Source: a virus. From it: a DNA stretch of 53,568 nt. Location: positions 1 to 53,568 of IMG/VR virus record IMGVR_UViG_3300048925_000677. One strand, written 5' to 3'. The translations under genes were made by a program, and so were the position numbers. How positions within the stretch are numbered: position 1 is the stretch's first letter; each line of letters starts with the position of its first letter. The notes under the pieces were generated by a model. It worked only from the letters and a program-made list of their open reading frames with translations, was not told where the DNA came from and made no database searches. This document shows, one piece after another, positions 6,724 through 13,350 of the stretch.

Positions 6724-6885
6724 ATGAACAGTCTTGGTAACGTCCGGCGCTTCGCGAGGCTGATCGCCGTCACGGGCGCGCTGGTCGCCAACCAGGTGTC
6801 GGGCCAGTACTTAGCACATCAACAGGGCGAAGACGTAGAGCCCCCGACCGAAGATTTAGTCGTCGGAAAGTTCTACTATCTATAG
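6724..6885 (+). CDS. Hypothetical small protein (53 aa)
   Basis: A 53-aa ORF starting 4 bp after the lsr2 stop. The N-terminus is basic and amphipathic with a moderately hydrophobic run (RLIAVTGALVANQV), and the tail is acidic. It ends just before the hairpin at 6886. Gene status rests on position and composition. Confidence 0.5.
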   Translation: MNSLGNVRRFARLIAVTGALVANQVSGQYLAHQQGEDVEPPTEDLVVGKFYYL

Positions 6886-6945
6886 ACAGCCACCGGATGG
6901 AGGTTGGGCTTGTGTGGCAGCAATCCCCTCCATCCGGTGGCCTGT
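6886..6945 (+). terminator. Strong stem-loop after lsr2 operon
   Basis: Perfect 15-bp arms GCCACCGGATGGAGG (6889-6903) and its complement (6927-6941) flank a 23-nt loop; three more outer pairs form with one bulge. It begins one base after the stop of the preceding gene. There is no U-tract, so it may be an actinobacterial-type terminator, an mRNA-stabilising hairpin or part of a small RNA. Confidence 0.6.
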
Positions 6946-6968
6946 ATGTTATCTGAGCTTCACAGCTC

Positions 6969-7084
6969 TTTGCCAATCTGGCTGGTCATCAGTGTTTTGA
7001 CCTGGAAAAACCACCACTGTAATTCCTTGCTCGATGGTGCGCCCCGCGCGTAGAGGAGCCTCCGCGCACGCACACGTTGGCAAA
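6969..7084 (+). ncRNA. Candidate structured RNA in gene-free stretch
   Basis: In the 300-bp gene-free stretch 6886-7185, TTTGCCAA (6969-6976) and TTGGCAAA (7077-7084) could close a 116-nt element. Inside are two hairpins: GGTCA/TGACC (6984-7002), or alternatively CAGTG/CACTG (6990-7019), and GTGCGC/GCGCAC (7037-7069) with GAGG/CCTC within. The layout resembles a multibranch RNA but matches no family I know, and no promoter for it is clear. Strand is a guess. Confidence 0.3.
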
Positions 7085-7129
7085 CTTATCCCACCACCGG
7101 GAGTCTCCTCCCATGCCCAGGATCAGTTC

Positions 7130-7163
7130 GTCTCACTTTTGAGACATTCCTCTCGTTTGAGAG
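7130..7163. promoter_or_regulatory. Operator pair GTCTCA-N4-TGAGAC
   Basis: GTCTCA/TGAGAC (7130-7145) is a perfect dyad with a 4-bp centre. A second, related dyad CTCTC-GTTT-GAGAG follows at 7150-7163, 19 bp centre to centre. The first dyad, with the following ATT, recurs at 46791. Both sites lie the same distance before a TANNNT box, suggesting a shared regulator. Confidence 0.55.
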
Positions 7164-7170
7164 ATTTCCG

Positions 7171-7179
7171 TGCTACCGT
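7171..7179 (+). promoter_or_regulatory. Extended -10, leaderless start for 7186 gene
   Basis: TGC-TACCGT (7171-7179) is an extended -10 (TGN-TANNNT). Six bases separate it from the ATG at 7186, so transcription would begin at or next to the start codon, giving a leaderless mRNA, common in actinobacteria. No Shine-Dalgarno sequence is present, which agrees. Confidence 0.5.
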
Positions 7180-7185
7180 CGAAGC

Positions 7186-7458
7186 ATGAACACGCAGCAG
7201 GACACATACGGGCGGGTCTACCTCGATGGCACCGCCGAGGCCGATGTCGAGGCCATGTCCTTGCCGGTGCGGTGCCGCTTCTGCAACGGCATTTACGACC
7301 TCGGATCGGTGACGGTTACGGGGCGGTACGTCGACTGCTCGGTATGGCAAACGCCGTGCTGCAACCGCACGGCCGACGACCGCGGCGATACGGGATGGAA
7401 GTCATTCGGCGACTACGAACATCTCGGCCGCCGGCGCGGAAGGAGTCCATTCCTGTGA
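7186..7458 (+). CDS. Small zinc-ribbon protein (90 aa)
   Basis: A 90-aa protein with CRFCNG (30-35) and QTPCCNR about 20 residues later, a two-knuckle zinc-binding arrangement, with a basic tail (RRRGRS). First gene of the second plus-strand operon, directly behind the operator pair. Probably leaderless. Its position suggests an early or regulatory role; no family recognised. Confidence 0.68.
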   Translation: MNTQQDTYGRVYLDGTAEADVEAMSLPVRCRFCNGIYDLGSVTVTGRYVDCSVWQTPCCNRTADDRGDTGWKSFGDYEHLGRRRGRSPFL

Positions 7459-7709
7459 GTAGCGGCATCAACATCAATATGTCCGCCAACTCCCCAGCGG
7501 AGATGCGGGAGTTGTTCGAGAAGTGCATGGCCGAAACGGACAAGCTGATCTATGACGGCAAGTTCGTCTACGGGCCCGGCTGTGGGCAGGTGTACGTGTT
7601 CGGCGAGAAGTGCCCGGACTGCAATGGCTTCGGCTGGATCAAAGAACTCAAGAACAAGTGCGCAACCTGCAAGGGGCGCAAGGAGGTTGGACCGGCATGG
7701 GTGATGTGA
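7455..7709 (+). CDS. DnaJ-type zinc-finger small protein
   Basis: An 84-aa protein with CPDCNGFGWI and CATCKGRK, two CxxCxG(x)G-like knuckles as in the DnaJ zinc centre, separated by about 10 residues. The N-terminus is helical and acidic. GTG start overlaps the previous stop. Many phage micro-proteins carry one such finger; a chaperone role cannot be claimed. Confidence 0.66.
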   Translation: MSSGININMSANSPAEMRELFEKCMAETDKLIYDGKFVYGPGCGQVYVFGEKCPDCNGFGWIKELKNKCATCKGRKEVGPAWVM

Positions 7710-7999
7710 TGAGCGCCGACGTCTACAAGGTCGTGGAACTCCTTGGGCACGAGGAGGATTGCTATAGCCTCCGCCCAGAGCATGACTGGATGCACAGCGA
7801 GTGCACGCATGACGACTCCGGCTGCGGCGTCTGGATGACCGCGAGGCTGATCCTCACCTCAGACAACGTGAATAAGTTGCTGGCCGCGGCGTGGGAGCGC
7901 GGATTCCTAGCCTGCCAGATTCGGGTGGGTAATGAGCTGCTCAAGCTGTTACCGAATGGTGTCGACGCCTCAAATCCGTACCGGCCCAAGGTGGATTGA
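7697..7999 (+). CDS. Hypothetical protein (100 aa)
   Basis: A 100-aa protein. The ATG at 7697 has an AAGGAGG site 10 nt upstream and is preferred; ATG 7709, which shares a base with the previous stop, would give 96 aa. It contains three Cys and His residues in HSECTHDDSGCG, a possible metal site, and a helical C-terminal half (VNKLLAAAWERGFLA). No family recognised. Confidence 0.62.
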   Translation: MGDVMSADVYKVVELLGHEEDCYSLRPEHDWMHSECTHDDSGCGVWMTARLILTSDNVNKLLAAAWERGFLACQIRVGNELLKLLPNGVDASNPYRPKVD

Positions 8000-8036
8000 T
8001 GGGCGTAGCAGCTAGCGGTACTCAACAGGAGTTGAA

Positions 8037-8303
8037 ATGAACCAATTAGAAGCAATGCAAGAGACACTCACCCTGGCTCACCAATACGGTATGTCCGATA
8101 TCGATGGGTTCGCCGATGGCTGCGACTACTGGCACCTGCAGGACATGGTGGAGCGTGCCGCGGCGGCGATGAATATGCCGGGCGCGGAGTTCTCGGCCGC
8201 GAAGCTGGGCCGGTGGTTGGGATGGATGCAGTGCGCTGTCGTCGCGGCCGGAATCGGACTCACGCTCGAAGATATGAAGCAGATCAATCGGCGGCACGCA
8301 TGA
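8037..8303 (+). CDS. Hypothetical protein (88 aa)
   Basis: An 88-aa helical protein from an ATG with a good CAGGAG site. It has AMQETLTLAHQYG, DYWHLQDMVERAA and a hydrophobic GWMQCAVVAAGIGLTL segment that may be an amphipathic or buried helix. It follows a 37-bp gap. Function unknown. Confidence 0.65.
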   Translation: MNQLEAMQETLTLAHQYGMSDIDGFADGCDYWHLQDMVERAAAAMNMPGAEFSAAKLGRWLGWMQCAVVAAGIGLTLEDMKQINRRHA

Positions 8304-8617
8304 CCGACCTGACCGAACGCGCCAAGGCGTCGCTAGAAGGCATCACCGAGGGGCGCTGGCGAGCCGTCAATGTCGGCAATATCCATTGGGGCGTGACCCA
8401 CGGGGAGTATAACTTCCCGACGGTTGTCAAGGCGCAGTGTGGGTACGACGGCTTCGGCAGTGGCAGCTCCCAGGTCAACGCCGAATTCATCGCCGCCGCA
8501 CCGGATCTCGTTCGGGAACTGGTCGCCGAGGTCGAGCGGCTTCGGGCGCGCGAGGAGTCCGTCGCCGAAGCCTCGTATCGGACCGGCATGCTCGACGCGG
8601 AGGGGATCCTCCGGTGA
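8300..8617 (+). CDS. Ead/Ea22-like protein (105 aa)
   Basis: A 105-aa protein whose NAEFIAAAPDLVRELVAEVERLRA segment (about 67-90) is the recurring helical module of Ead/Ea22-type small phage proteins. The N-terminus (TEGRWRAVNVG) fits too. These proteins are widespread in phage accessory operons and have no settled function. ATGA overlap upstream and GTGA downstream. Confidence 0.68.
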   Translation: MTDLTERAKASLEGITEGRWRAVNVGNIHWGVTHGEYNFPTVVKAQCGYDGFGSGSSQVNAEFIAAAPDLVRELVAEVERLRAREESVAEASYRTGMLDAEGILR

Positions 8618-8811
8618 ACTTTGAATACACGGACGCCATTGGCAACGCCCTGTCTATGGATCTCCTGCGCGAGGATGATGGCACGATTTCTGGCGCCTTC
8701 GGGATCATCGACCAGCATGAAGAGTCCGAATTCGTTCGGCTCAATCAGGGCCAGCTCGCGTCCCTGCGGGACGAACTAATCAAGGCAATCGGACCTGGCG
8801 GAAGGACGTAG
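8614..8811 (+). CDS. Hypothetical small protein (65 aa)
   Basis: A 65-aa acidic protein with a beta-rich first half (NFEYTDAIG, GTISGAFGIID) and a C-terminal helix (QLASLRDELIKAI). GTG start overlaps the Ead-like gene. Unrecognised. Confidence 0.55.
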   Translation: MNFEYTDAIGNALSMDLLREDDGTISGAFGIIDQHEESEFVRLNQGQLASLRDELIKAIGPGGRT

Positions 8812-8815
8812 GCGC

Positions 8816-8905
8816 ATGAGGTGCAACTGGTGCCGCGACACCGGCTGGGTGCCTGGTTTGATCCGCCGCCTCAAGCGGTGCCGGCACTGCGGGTACTGGC
8901 GATGA
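8816..8905 (+). CDS. Zinc-ribbon micro-protein (29 aa)
   Basis: A 29-aa ORF, MRCNWCRDTGW then KRCRHCGYW, which is two CxxC knuckles in a minimal ribbon. ATG is 4 bp after the previous stop and its own stop overlaps the next ATG (ATGA). It is below the length limit of most gene callers. The four Cys at ribbon spacing and the perfect coupling make it credible. Confidence 0.55.
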   Translation: MRCNWCRDTGWVPGLIRRLKRCRHCGYWR

Positions 8906-9264
8906 CGCGCGCCGCGGACAACGCGGAAGAAATCATCGAGCGGTGTCTGATCCATTGGTTTCCAGACCTGCCGCCCTCGACAAGGCGAGACGTCTCAGCG
9001 TCGATCCAAGGCAATCTCGCTGCCGCCGGGTGCTCGACCGAACCGGCGAAATCCTGCGAGCAACGTTGCGCGGGTAGCGGATACGCGATGAACGAGTGCT
9101 ACACATGCCCGCGCCCCGCCCGCTGGGAGGTCGGACTATATGACTACCCGGGGTCACGCAGAAGAGCGTGCGCGCATCACGTGCATGGCTTGCTCGATGT
9201 CAAGCTTTCGGGCAAGTGGAATGACTACGTGTGTGAAGTGCGACGGCTGGCAGGCAAATCGTAA
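8902..9264 (+). CDS. Cys-rich hypothetical protein (120 aa)
   Basis: A 120-aa protein starting at the ATG that overlaps the micro-protein stop. The first half is helical (EEIIERCLIHWFPDL); the second half has CEQRCAGSG, NECYTCPRPARW and RRACAHHVHG, which could form one or two zinc sites. No family recognised. Confidence 0.6.
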   Translation: MTRAADNAEEIIERCLIHWFPDLPPSTRRDVSASIQGNLAAAGCSTEPAKSCEQRCAGSGYAMNECYTCPRPARWEVGLYDYPGSRRRACAHHVHGLLDVKLSGKWNDYVCEVRRLAGKS

Positions 9265-9296
9265 CGCCCACTTATCGGTGAATCGAGGAGATGCAC

Positions 9297-9521
9297 ATGA
9301 TGGATAGATCGACGCATTGCGATAACCGGGATCACGACAAGTGCGACGGCACAGTGACGATCTTCGACCAGGATGGCCCCAGTCGCTACGTGTGCTCGTG
9401 TAGCTGCCACAACGCCGCATTCAACGAGCGCGAATGTACAGCGTGCCGGGGCACTGGGCGCCTACACGACGTGCGCTCATCGGGTCGGCAATCAACGCAG
9501 CCCGGACCCGTTCCAGCTTGA
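9297..9521 (+). CDS. Cys/His-rich small protein (74 aa)
   Basis: A 74-aa protein with THCDNRDHDKCDG, CSCSCHNA and ECTACRGTG, enough ligands for two zinc sites; the last is a DnaJ-like knuckle. GAGGAG at 9285-9290 sits best for ATG 9297 or 9300; the ATG at 9291 is too close to it. Function unknown. Confidence 0.58.
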   Translation: MMDRSTHCDNRDHDKCDGTVTIFDQDGPSRYVCSCSCHNAAFNERECTACRGTGRLHDVRSSGRQSTQPGPVPA

Positions 9522-9587
9522 CATAAGACTGCGTTATCGCACCTGACGTAATAACTAATTATCAGCGAACTTTCACAGGAGTCACAC
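9518..9587 (+). promoter_or_regulatory. AT-rich gap with possible promoter
   Basis: This gap holds a consensus TTGACA (9518-9523) and AT-rich TAATAACTAATTA (9549-9561), but the spacing to a good -10 is not standard. A CAGGAG ribosome site precedes the ATG at 9588. It may hold a regulated or weak promoter. Confidence 0.25.
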
Positions 9588-9986
9588 ATGGGAGATCCGG
9601 CGGTAGAGGCGGTAGAACGCGTCGAGGATATCTGCAAGCGCGGCCTGCTCGGCATATACCTCGGGCACAAAGCCCCGATCACGAGTGAACATGCAGCGGC
9701 CAACGAAGCGTTGCGGCCCATCCGCGAGATGGTCCATGATCAGCGACTCTTCGGCAGGGGTCCGCACTCGCAAGAGTGGTGGGACGGCGTGCAGTACATC
9801 CTGGAAGAGCTTGATCCCCTAATCTACGCCAAGGATTGCCCGTGCGAAGGTTTCGGTGGCGCCGGCTGTCCGCAAATGGAGTCAATAGGCGTGACCGCGC
9901 GCCCGTCTTACGCGCCATTCGCGCCGGCAGATCCCAAGACGTGCACATGCGTAGATCCGTTCTCTGACTGTCCCACCCACGGCTGA
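9588..9986 (+). CDS. Hypothetical protein with shared Cys-rich tail
   Basis: A 132-aa protein in two parts. The N-terminal helical part resembles the product at 3703-3954 (EALRPIREMV, LDPLIYAKD). The C-terminal 29 residues (YAPFAPADPK, CTCVDPFSDC, ending in HG) recur almost unchanged in the protein at 10856-11047. It looks like a fusion of two mobile modules. The Cys cluster could bind zinc. Good Shine-Dalgarno; TGATG overlap with the next gene. Confidence 0.66.
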   Translation: MGDPAVEAVERVEDICKRGLLGIYLGHKAPITSEHAAANEALRPIREMVHDQRLFGRGPHSQEWWDGVQYILEELDPLIYAKDCPCEGFGGAGCPQMESIGVTARPSYAPFAPADPKTCTCVDPFSDCPTHG

Positions 9987-10375
9987 TGAAACGGTCGGCC
10001 CCGATTGATGTGACGATCCTGCCCTTGAGGGACCTATACGCAACCTACAGTGGACACTCACGCTTGGGCGTCTTCGTGAAGCTGGGCCGGAAATGCGCGA
10101 CCTGCCCCCGCGAAGGCAACGTCTTGCTGGTCTCGCGAGATAGGGGCGGCGGCGTCCACATTGACCTCTATGCAGATCATGTTCTCATGACCGTAGATCA
10201 CATAATTCCTCGGTCAGTAGCCAAGCGGTGGAACTGGCCGACCGCCAGCATCGAATCAATCCGCAACAAACAGCCAATGTGCCAGCCGTGCAACGGCAAA
10301 AAGGGGAACAAGCTCCCCTGTTCTACTTCTCAATCCTCGCCGCGGAGCCGGCCCAATCGACAGGAGTACCCATGA
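9986..10375 (+). CDS. HNH endonuclease
   Basis: A 129-aa protein with a Cys4 HNH fold: CATC (37-40), TVDHIIPRS (69-77, catalytic His pair region) and NKQPMCQPCNGKKGNK (94-109). HNH nucleases nick or cut DNA with one metal ion. Here it lies within the accessory operon and not beside terminase, so a homing, degradation or defence role is more likely than packaging. The start overlaps the upstream stop. Confidence 0.8.
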   Translation: MKRSAPIDVTILPLRDLYATYSGHSRLGVFVKLGRKCATCPREGNVLLVSRDRGGGVHIDLYADHVLMTVDHIIPRSVAKRWNWPTASIESIRNKQPMCQPCNGKKGNKLPCSTSQSSPRSRPNRQEYP

Positions 10376-10635
10376 CCGAAAATCCCGGCAGCTACATCGA
10401 CGTCCGGTTCCACTTCAACAAGATCGAAGAAGAGCCACTGGGCGACGGCGACAGCTACGACTACTACGACCTGAAGTCCGTCGAGCGGATCGGGTCGAAC
10501 ATCCCCCAGCACGAGTTCCTTGGCATCGGCGAGACTCTTGGCCAGTCCGACCGCTGGCACATCAGCGGAGTCAACGCCACTCTCGACGCCATGGTGGGTT
10601 CCAAGGGGTCGCACGAGGTCGGGAGTCCCTGGTGA
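10372..10635 (+). CDS. Hypothetical acidic protein (87 aa)
   Basis: An 87-aa strongly acidic protein with DGDSYDYYDL and GETLGQSDRWHISG. CAGGAG lies ahead of the ATG. Acidic, DNA-mimic-like composition is seen but not proof of function. GTGA overlap with the DUF3039 gene. Confidence 0.6.
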   Translation: MTENPGSYIDVRFHFNKIEEEPLGDGDSYDYYDLKSVERIGSNIPQHEFLGIGETLGQSDRWHISGVNATLDAMVGSKGSHEVGSPW

Positions 10636-10856
10636 GCACCCAGACACTCGACCGGCCGGACACTGACGAACGCACCGGCGACGACACCCCCAAGGTCTTC
10701 CACTACGTCAAGAAGGAGAAGATCACCGAAAGCGCCGTTATGGGTACGCATGTCATGGCTCTGTGCGGCGAGATCTTCCCGGTGACCAAGTCGGCCAAGC
10801 CCGGGTCTCCGGTCTGTCCGACGTGCGCAGAGGTCTACAAAAGGATCAAACCGTAA
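10632..10856 (+). CDS. DUF3039 family protein
   Basis: A 74-aa protein carrying the DUF3039 signature: HYVKKEKITESAVMGT, then ALCGEIFPVT, SAKPGSPVCPTC and a short helix. Two Cys of CPTC with the earlier Cys may bind zinc. The family is found across actinobacteria and their phages and has no assigned role. GTG start coupled upstream and TAATG downstream. Confidence 0.82.
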   Translation: MSTQTLDRPDTDERTGDDTPKVFHYVKKEKITESAVMGTHVMALCGEIFPVTKSAKPGSPVCPTCAEVYKRIKP

Positions 10857-11047
10857 TGCCGCGGCCTAGCCAGTGTGGCGTCTGCGGGATGTTCGAGTTG
10901 TGCTTTGAGCCCGATCACCTACAGTGCGCCGAGAGGGTGGATTCCCCCGCGCCCAAGGCGCGCCCCTACTACGCGCCGTTCGCGCCGGCGGACCCGAAGT
11001 CGTGCACGTGCGTAGATCCCTTCTCCTGCTGCCCTATTCATGGCTGA
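10856..11047 (+). CDS. Cys-rich small protein sharing tail with 9588 gene
   Basis: A 63-aa protein with CGVCGMF, CFEPDHLQC and then the tail YAPFAPADPK, CTCVDPFSCC, ending in HG, nearly identical to the end of the 9588-9986 product. The tail seems to be a self-contained Cys module. Starts on the A of the preceding TAA (TAATG). Function unknown. Confidence 0.63.
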   Translation: MPRPSQCGVCGMFELCFEPDHLQCAERVDSPAPKARPYYAPFAPADPKSCTCVDPFSCCPIHG

Positions 11048-11165
11048 CTACATCCTCGCTTGGTGCGGGAAGTGTCAAGCGACAACCTGGCAGACGCGCA
11101 CCGACTACGAAGGCGCCACATGCTCTGGGGGCCACCTGATTTCAGAACTGGAGGCGTCACGATGA
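11040..11165 (+). CDS. Zinc-ribbon micro-protein (41 aa)
   Basis: A 41-aa ORF with AWCGKCQATTW and a later ATCSGGH, like the half-ribbon of small phage zinc proteins. The ATG overlaps the previous gene by 8 bases and the stop overlaps the next ATG (ATGA). The reading frame fills what would otherwise be a 115-bp gap in a tight operon. Confidence 0.58.
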   Translation: MADYILAWCGKCQATTWQTRTDYEGATCSGGHLISELEASR

Positions 11166-11302
11166 TCAGCCAAGAGGTAGCCGAACGCCTAGAGGCGTAC
11201 AACAAAGCCCGAAGCCAAATGTACGGCGACCTCGCCCATACCGTGAGTGACGTCATCGCGGCGGCTGACAGATTGGCTGACGCAGTGGAGGACGACGAAT
11301 GA
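11162..11302 (+). CDS. Helical small protein (46 aa)
   Basis: A 46-aa all-helical acidic protein (VAERLEAYNKARSQM, VIAAADRLADAVEDDE). Starts at the ATGA overlap and ends in an ATGA overlap with the next gene. Possibly a short coiled coil. Unrecognised. Confidence 0.52.
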   Translation: MISQEVAERLEAYNKARSQMYGDLAHTVSDVIAAADRLADAVEDDE

Positions 11303-11583
11303 CCGGATGGGCAGATCAACCCGGTGGGACACTCCTAGGAAAGCTGATCGTGGACGCGTTCGGTCGAGCTGCAGACGCTGACAAGACTCGCAACGAGTGC
11401 ACACTCTGCAATGGCGACGGCGGGCAATACTTCAACCCCGACTGGCCAATGGGCGATTGCGGCGACCGGGAATGGGAGGACTGCGCCTGCGGTATCCAAG
11501 TCACCCCGGCTCGCAAGCAGGAGTTATGGACCGCGACAAACAGGGCCTACAGCATCGCTCGGTACGGAACTCCGACAGGTTGA
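11299..11583 (+). CDS. Cys-rich hypothetical protein (94 aa)
   Basis: A 94-aa protein with ECTLCNGDGGQYF, GDCGDREWEDCACG. The first is a DnaJ-type CxxCxGxG knuckle, the second contributes three more Cys, giving a likely zinc finger. A C-terminal helix follows. This is another of the DnaJ-like finger proteins in the arm. Confidence 0.62.
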   Translation: MTGWADQPGGTLLGKLIVDAFGRAADADKTRNECTLCNGDGGQYFNPDWPMGDCGDREWEDCACGIQVTPARKQELWTATNRAYSIARYGTPTG

Positions 11584-11587
11584 GAAC

Positions 11588-11896
11588 GTGATCTTCGAAG
11601 AATCCAAGTATCTCGAATCAGTCATTCGATACCACAGCCAAACCAGCGCGCGCGGCAACTGCATGTGGTGTGGCACCCCTCCCCCATGCGCAATTCTCAC
11701 TGAGGCGAAGGAGTCTCTTATGAATTACACCGAACACATCCGCGAACTGATGTCATCAGGAAAGAAGATTATCGTGGTGTCTGACAAGGAGTTTCATCGA
11801 CTCCCCAATGAGGTCGCGGCCAGCGCCGACGTGGTGATCTGTGCCGGCAAGATCGCCAAGGACCGTCAGGGCAATCACGTGCTGGTGACGATCTAA
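11588..11896 (+). CDS. Hypothetical protein (102 aa), possible internal start
   Basis: A 102-aa reading frame from GTG 11588. The N-terminal 40 residues contain MWCGTPPPC. An internal ATG at 11720 has an AAGGAG site 6 nt upstream and would give a separate 58-aa product (NYTEHIRELMSSGKKIIVV onward) with an alpha/beta pattern. Both forms, or two genes merged in one frame, are possible. Function unknown. Confidence 0.55.
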   Translation: MIFEESKYLESVIRYHSQTSARGNCMWCGTPPPCAILTEAKESLMNYTEHIRELMSSGKKIIVVSDKEFHRLPNEVAASADVVICAGKIAKDRQGNHVLVTI

Positions 11897-12081
11897 TGCA
11901 CTGGGCGGCGGTCACCAAGGTAGCGGAGGCGTATTACCACGCCTATGAGTGGTCGGGTTGCGAGGGCTCGCGCTGGGAGCGCTTACCCGAGGAGGCTCAA
12001 CTCATATGGATTCGCCAAGCGGATCGATGGGTAGATGTGTTGCGCATCATGGGCTATGAATTGAATAGGAGCGCAGTGTGA
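11896..12081 (+). CDS. Hypothetical small protein (61 aa)
   Basis: A 61-aa helical, Trp-rich protein (HWAAVTKVAEAYYHAYEW, QADRWVDVLRIMGY). TAATG start, GTGA end. The pattern of a short all-helical protein with EEAQLIWIRQADRW recurs in actinophage accessory regions, without known function. Confidence 0.58.
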   Translation: MHWAAVTKVAEAYYHAYEWSGCEGSRWERLPEEAQLIWIRQADRWVDVLRIMGYELNRSAV

Positions 12082-12356
12082 CCAAGCTCGTTTCACCCGC
12101 GCACATCGAGCAGATCGTCGGAGTCGCAAGGGATCAACGCCTTCATATCGGCCGGCTGATCACCGCGGAGCCCGCCGCGTACATCCTCCACTCCCAAGAA
12201 TGCGTCGAAAGCGGGATCGACCTTCGGGATTGCGAGTACTCGCTAGCTCTCGACCGAGGCATTGGCGATTTTCTCTGGGATGGATTCGCTGATGTTCCAG
12301 TGGAACTCGCCATACTCAGCAGCGGAGACCTGGCCCCGCTGTGTGTCCTGCGATGA
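12078..12356 (+). CDS. Hypothetical protein (92 aa)
   Basis: A 92-aa acidic protein with two Cys (SQECVESG, LRDCEYS) and a C-terminus rich in hydrophobics (VPVELAILSSGDLAPL). GTG start overlapping the previous stop, ATGA overlap with the following micro-ORF. Unrecognised. Confidence 0.56.
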   Translation: MTKLVSPAHIEQIVGVARDQRLHIGRLITAEPAAYILHSQECVESGIDLRDCEYSLALDRGIGDFLWDGFADVPVELAILSSGDLAPLCVLR

Positions 12357-12439
12357 CTACTCCCCCGACTCAGTCACTCGCCGAGCGCGCCCAGGCTGCC
12401 CTGGATGGCGCCAGCCCAGAGGGCATGTACGACGACTAG
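12353..12439 (+). CDS. Micro-protein (28 aa), last gene of the arm
   Basis: A 28-aa helical, acidic ORF (SLAERAQAALDG) that starts at an ATGA overlap and ends the plus-strand arm. The segment resembles the start of the Ead-like gene product (TERAKASLEG), so it may be a truncated remnant of such a gene. Low-complexity evidence only. Confidence 0.42.
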   Translation: MTTPPTQSLAERAQAALDGASPEGMYDD

Positions 12440-12465
12440 CCGAACTTGCATGAGCATCTCGACAA

Positions 12466-13293
12466 CTAGCCCAGCCAGCACTTCCGGGTCAGGTCGTGGA
12501 TAGCGTCGTTGGAGGTACCCTTGCCGTCCCATAGACCGGTTCTGGATGCCATTGGCATCTCCCACCACAAGGCCGCTTCTTCGCGCACCTGGCGGGTCTT
12601 GAGTCCCGTGGCAACTCCGGCGTAGTGCAGCCAAAAATCATCCGCGCGAGGGCATATACCCATGAAGGCGTCACCCTTTTCTCGCAGCGCGTGTTGGATG
12701 ACCGGTGGATAGGCAACCCCAGACACGCCCGTGGCGAGATGCAACTCCGACGGTTCCATGGTGGCGCAGATGGGCCACGACGCATACGGACCCTCTGAGC
12801 GCACCCTGGCGCGGTAAGCCGTGATTTGATCATCCCGATGTGCCGATAGAAGCTCTTCTAGCCATGTGGGTGGGTAGTAGGTGTCGTCATCGGCCGTCAC
12901 AAGGGTAGCGGGAGCGCAGTTTTGGACATAGGGAAAGTACTTCTTGTGTGGCCCATAGTCTTTACACAGGACCACTTCCAAGCCGCGCTTGCGCAATCTG
13001 TACAACTGGGGGCTGTCGAAAATCTCATCCACCCACAAGATCATCCGGTTGGGTCGCACCGTCCCGTTGGCGATGGTCTCAACAGCTTTCCATGCCGTGT
13101 TGAGGCGTTTGCCGTAACTCGTCATGGACACGACGGCGGGAGCATCACCCGTAACCGGTTCGTACGATGTGAGATTTTGACGCCACAGCCTTGGCCCGAG
13201 GGCGATGTACTCGGCGAGCGCTGCCGCCTTCCCTGATACTGAGGCGGGGAAGGCGCCGTCGTTGCGACTGTCGATCACGGCAACAATATACAC
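12466..13293 (-). CDS. Glycosyltransferase, lone minus-strand gene
   Basis: Up to 275 aa. VVSMTSYGKRL, the MILWVDE strand and CKDYGPHKKYFPY match capsule/OCH1-like glycosyltransferases; LVTADDDTYY (131-140) holds the DxD metal/nucleotide-sugar motif. It would transfer a sugar from a nucleotide donor; acceptor unknown, perhaps the phage particle, given the sugar genes at 42506-46649. GTG 13293 is the longest start; GTG 13278, six bases after a TATATT box, could be a leaderless start (270 aa). It converges on the plus-strand arm and is cut off from the late operon by terminators. Confidence 0.78.
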   Translation of the reverse strand: MYIVAVIDSRNDGAFPASVSGKAAALAEYIALGPRLWRQNLTSYEPVTGDAPAVVSMTSYGKRLNTAWKAVETIANGTVRPNRMILWVDEIFDSPQLYRLRKRGLEVVLCKDYGPHKKYFPYVQNCAPATLVTADDDTYYPPTWLEELLSAHRDDQITAYRARVRSEGPYASWPICATMEPSELHLATGVSGVAYPPVIQHALREKGDAFMGICPRADDFWLHYAGVATGLKTRQVREEAALWWEMPMASRTGLWDGKGTSNDAIHDLTRKCWLG

Positions 13294-13350
13294 ATACTGT
13301 TCAGCAAAATCTCAGAAACATGCTAGTGCCGGGCCCGCCAGGGTATATCC

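Noticed and set aside
6886-7129. Possible tRNA gene in the gene-free stretch
   Set aside because: No TTCRANNC T-loop, no cloverleaf-compatible spacing; the stem-loops are too long and the loop is not an anticodon loop.
8985-8996. GAGACGTCTC palindrome as a third copy of the operator
   Set aside because: It lies within a coding frame, lacks the 4-bp centre and the trailing ATT, and no promoter is near.
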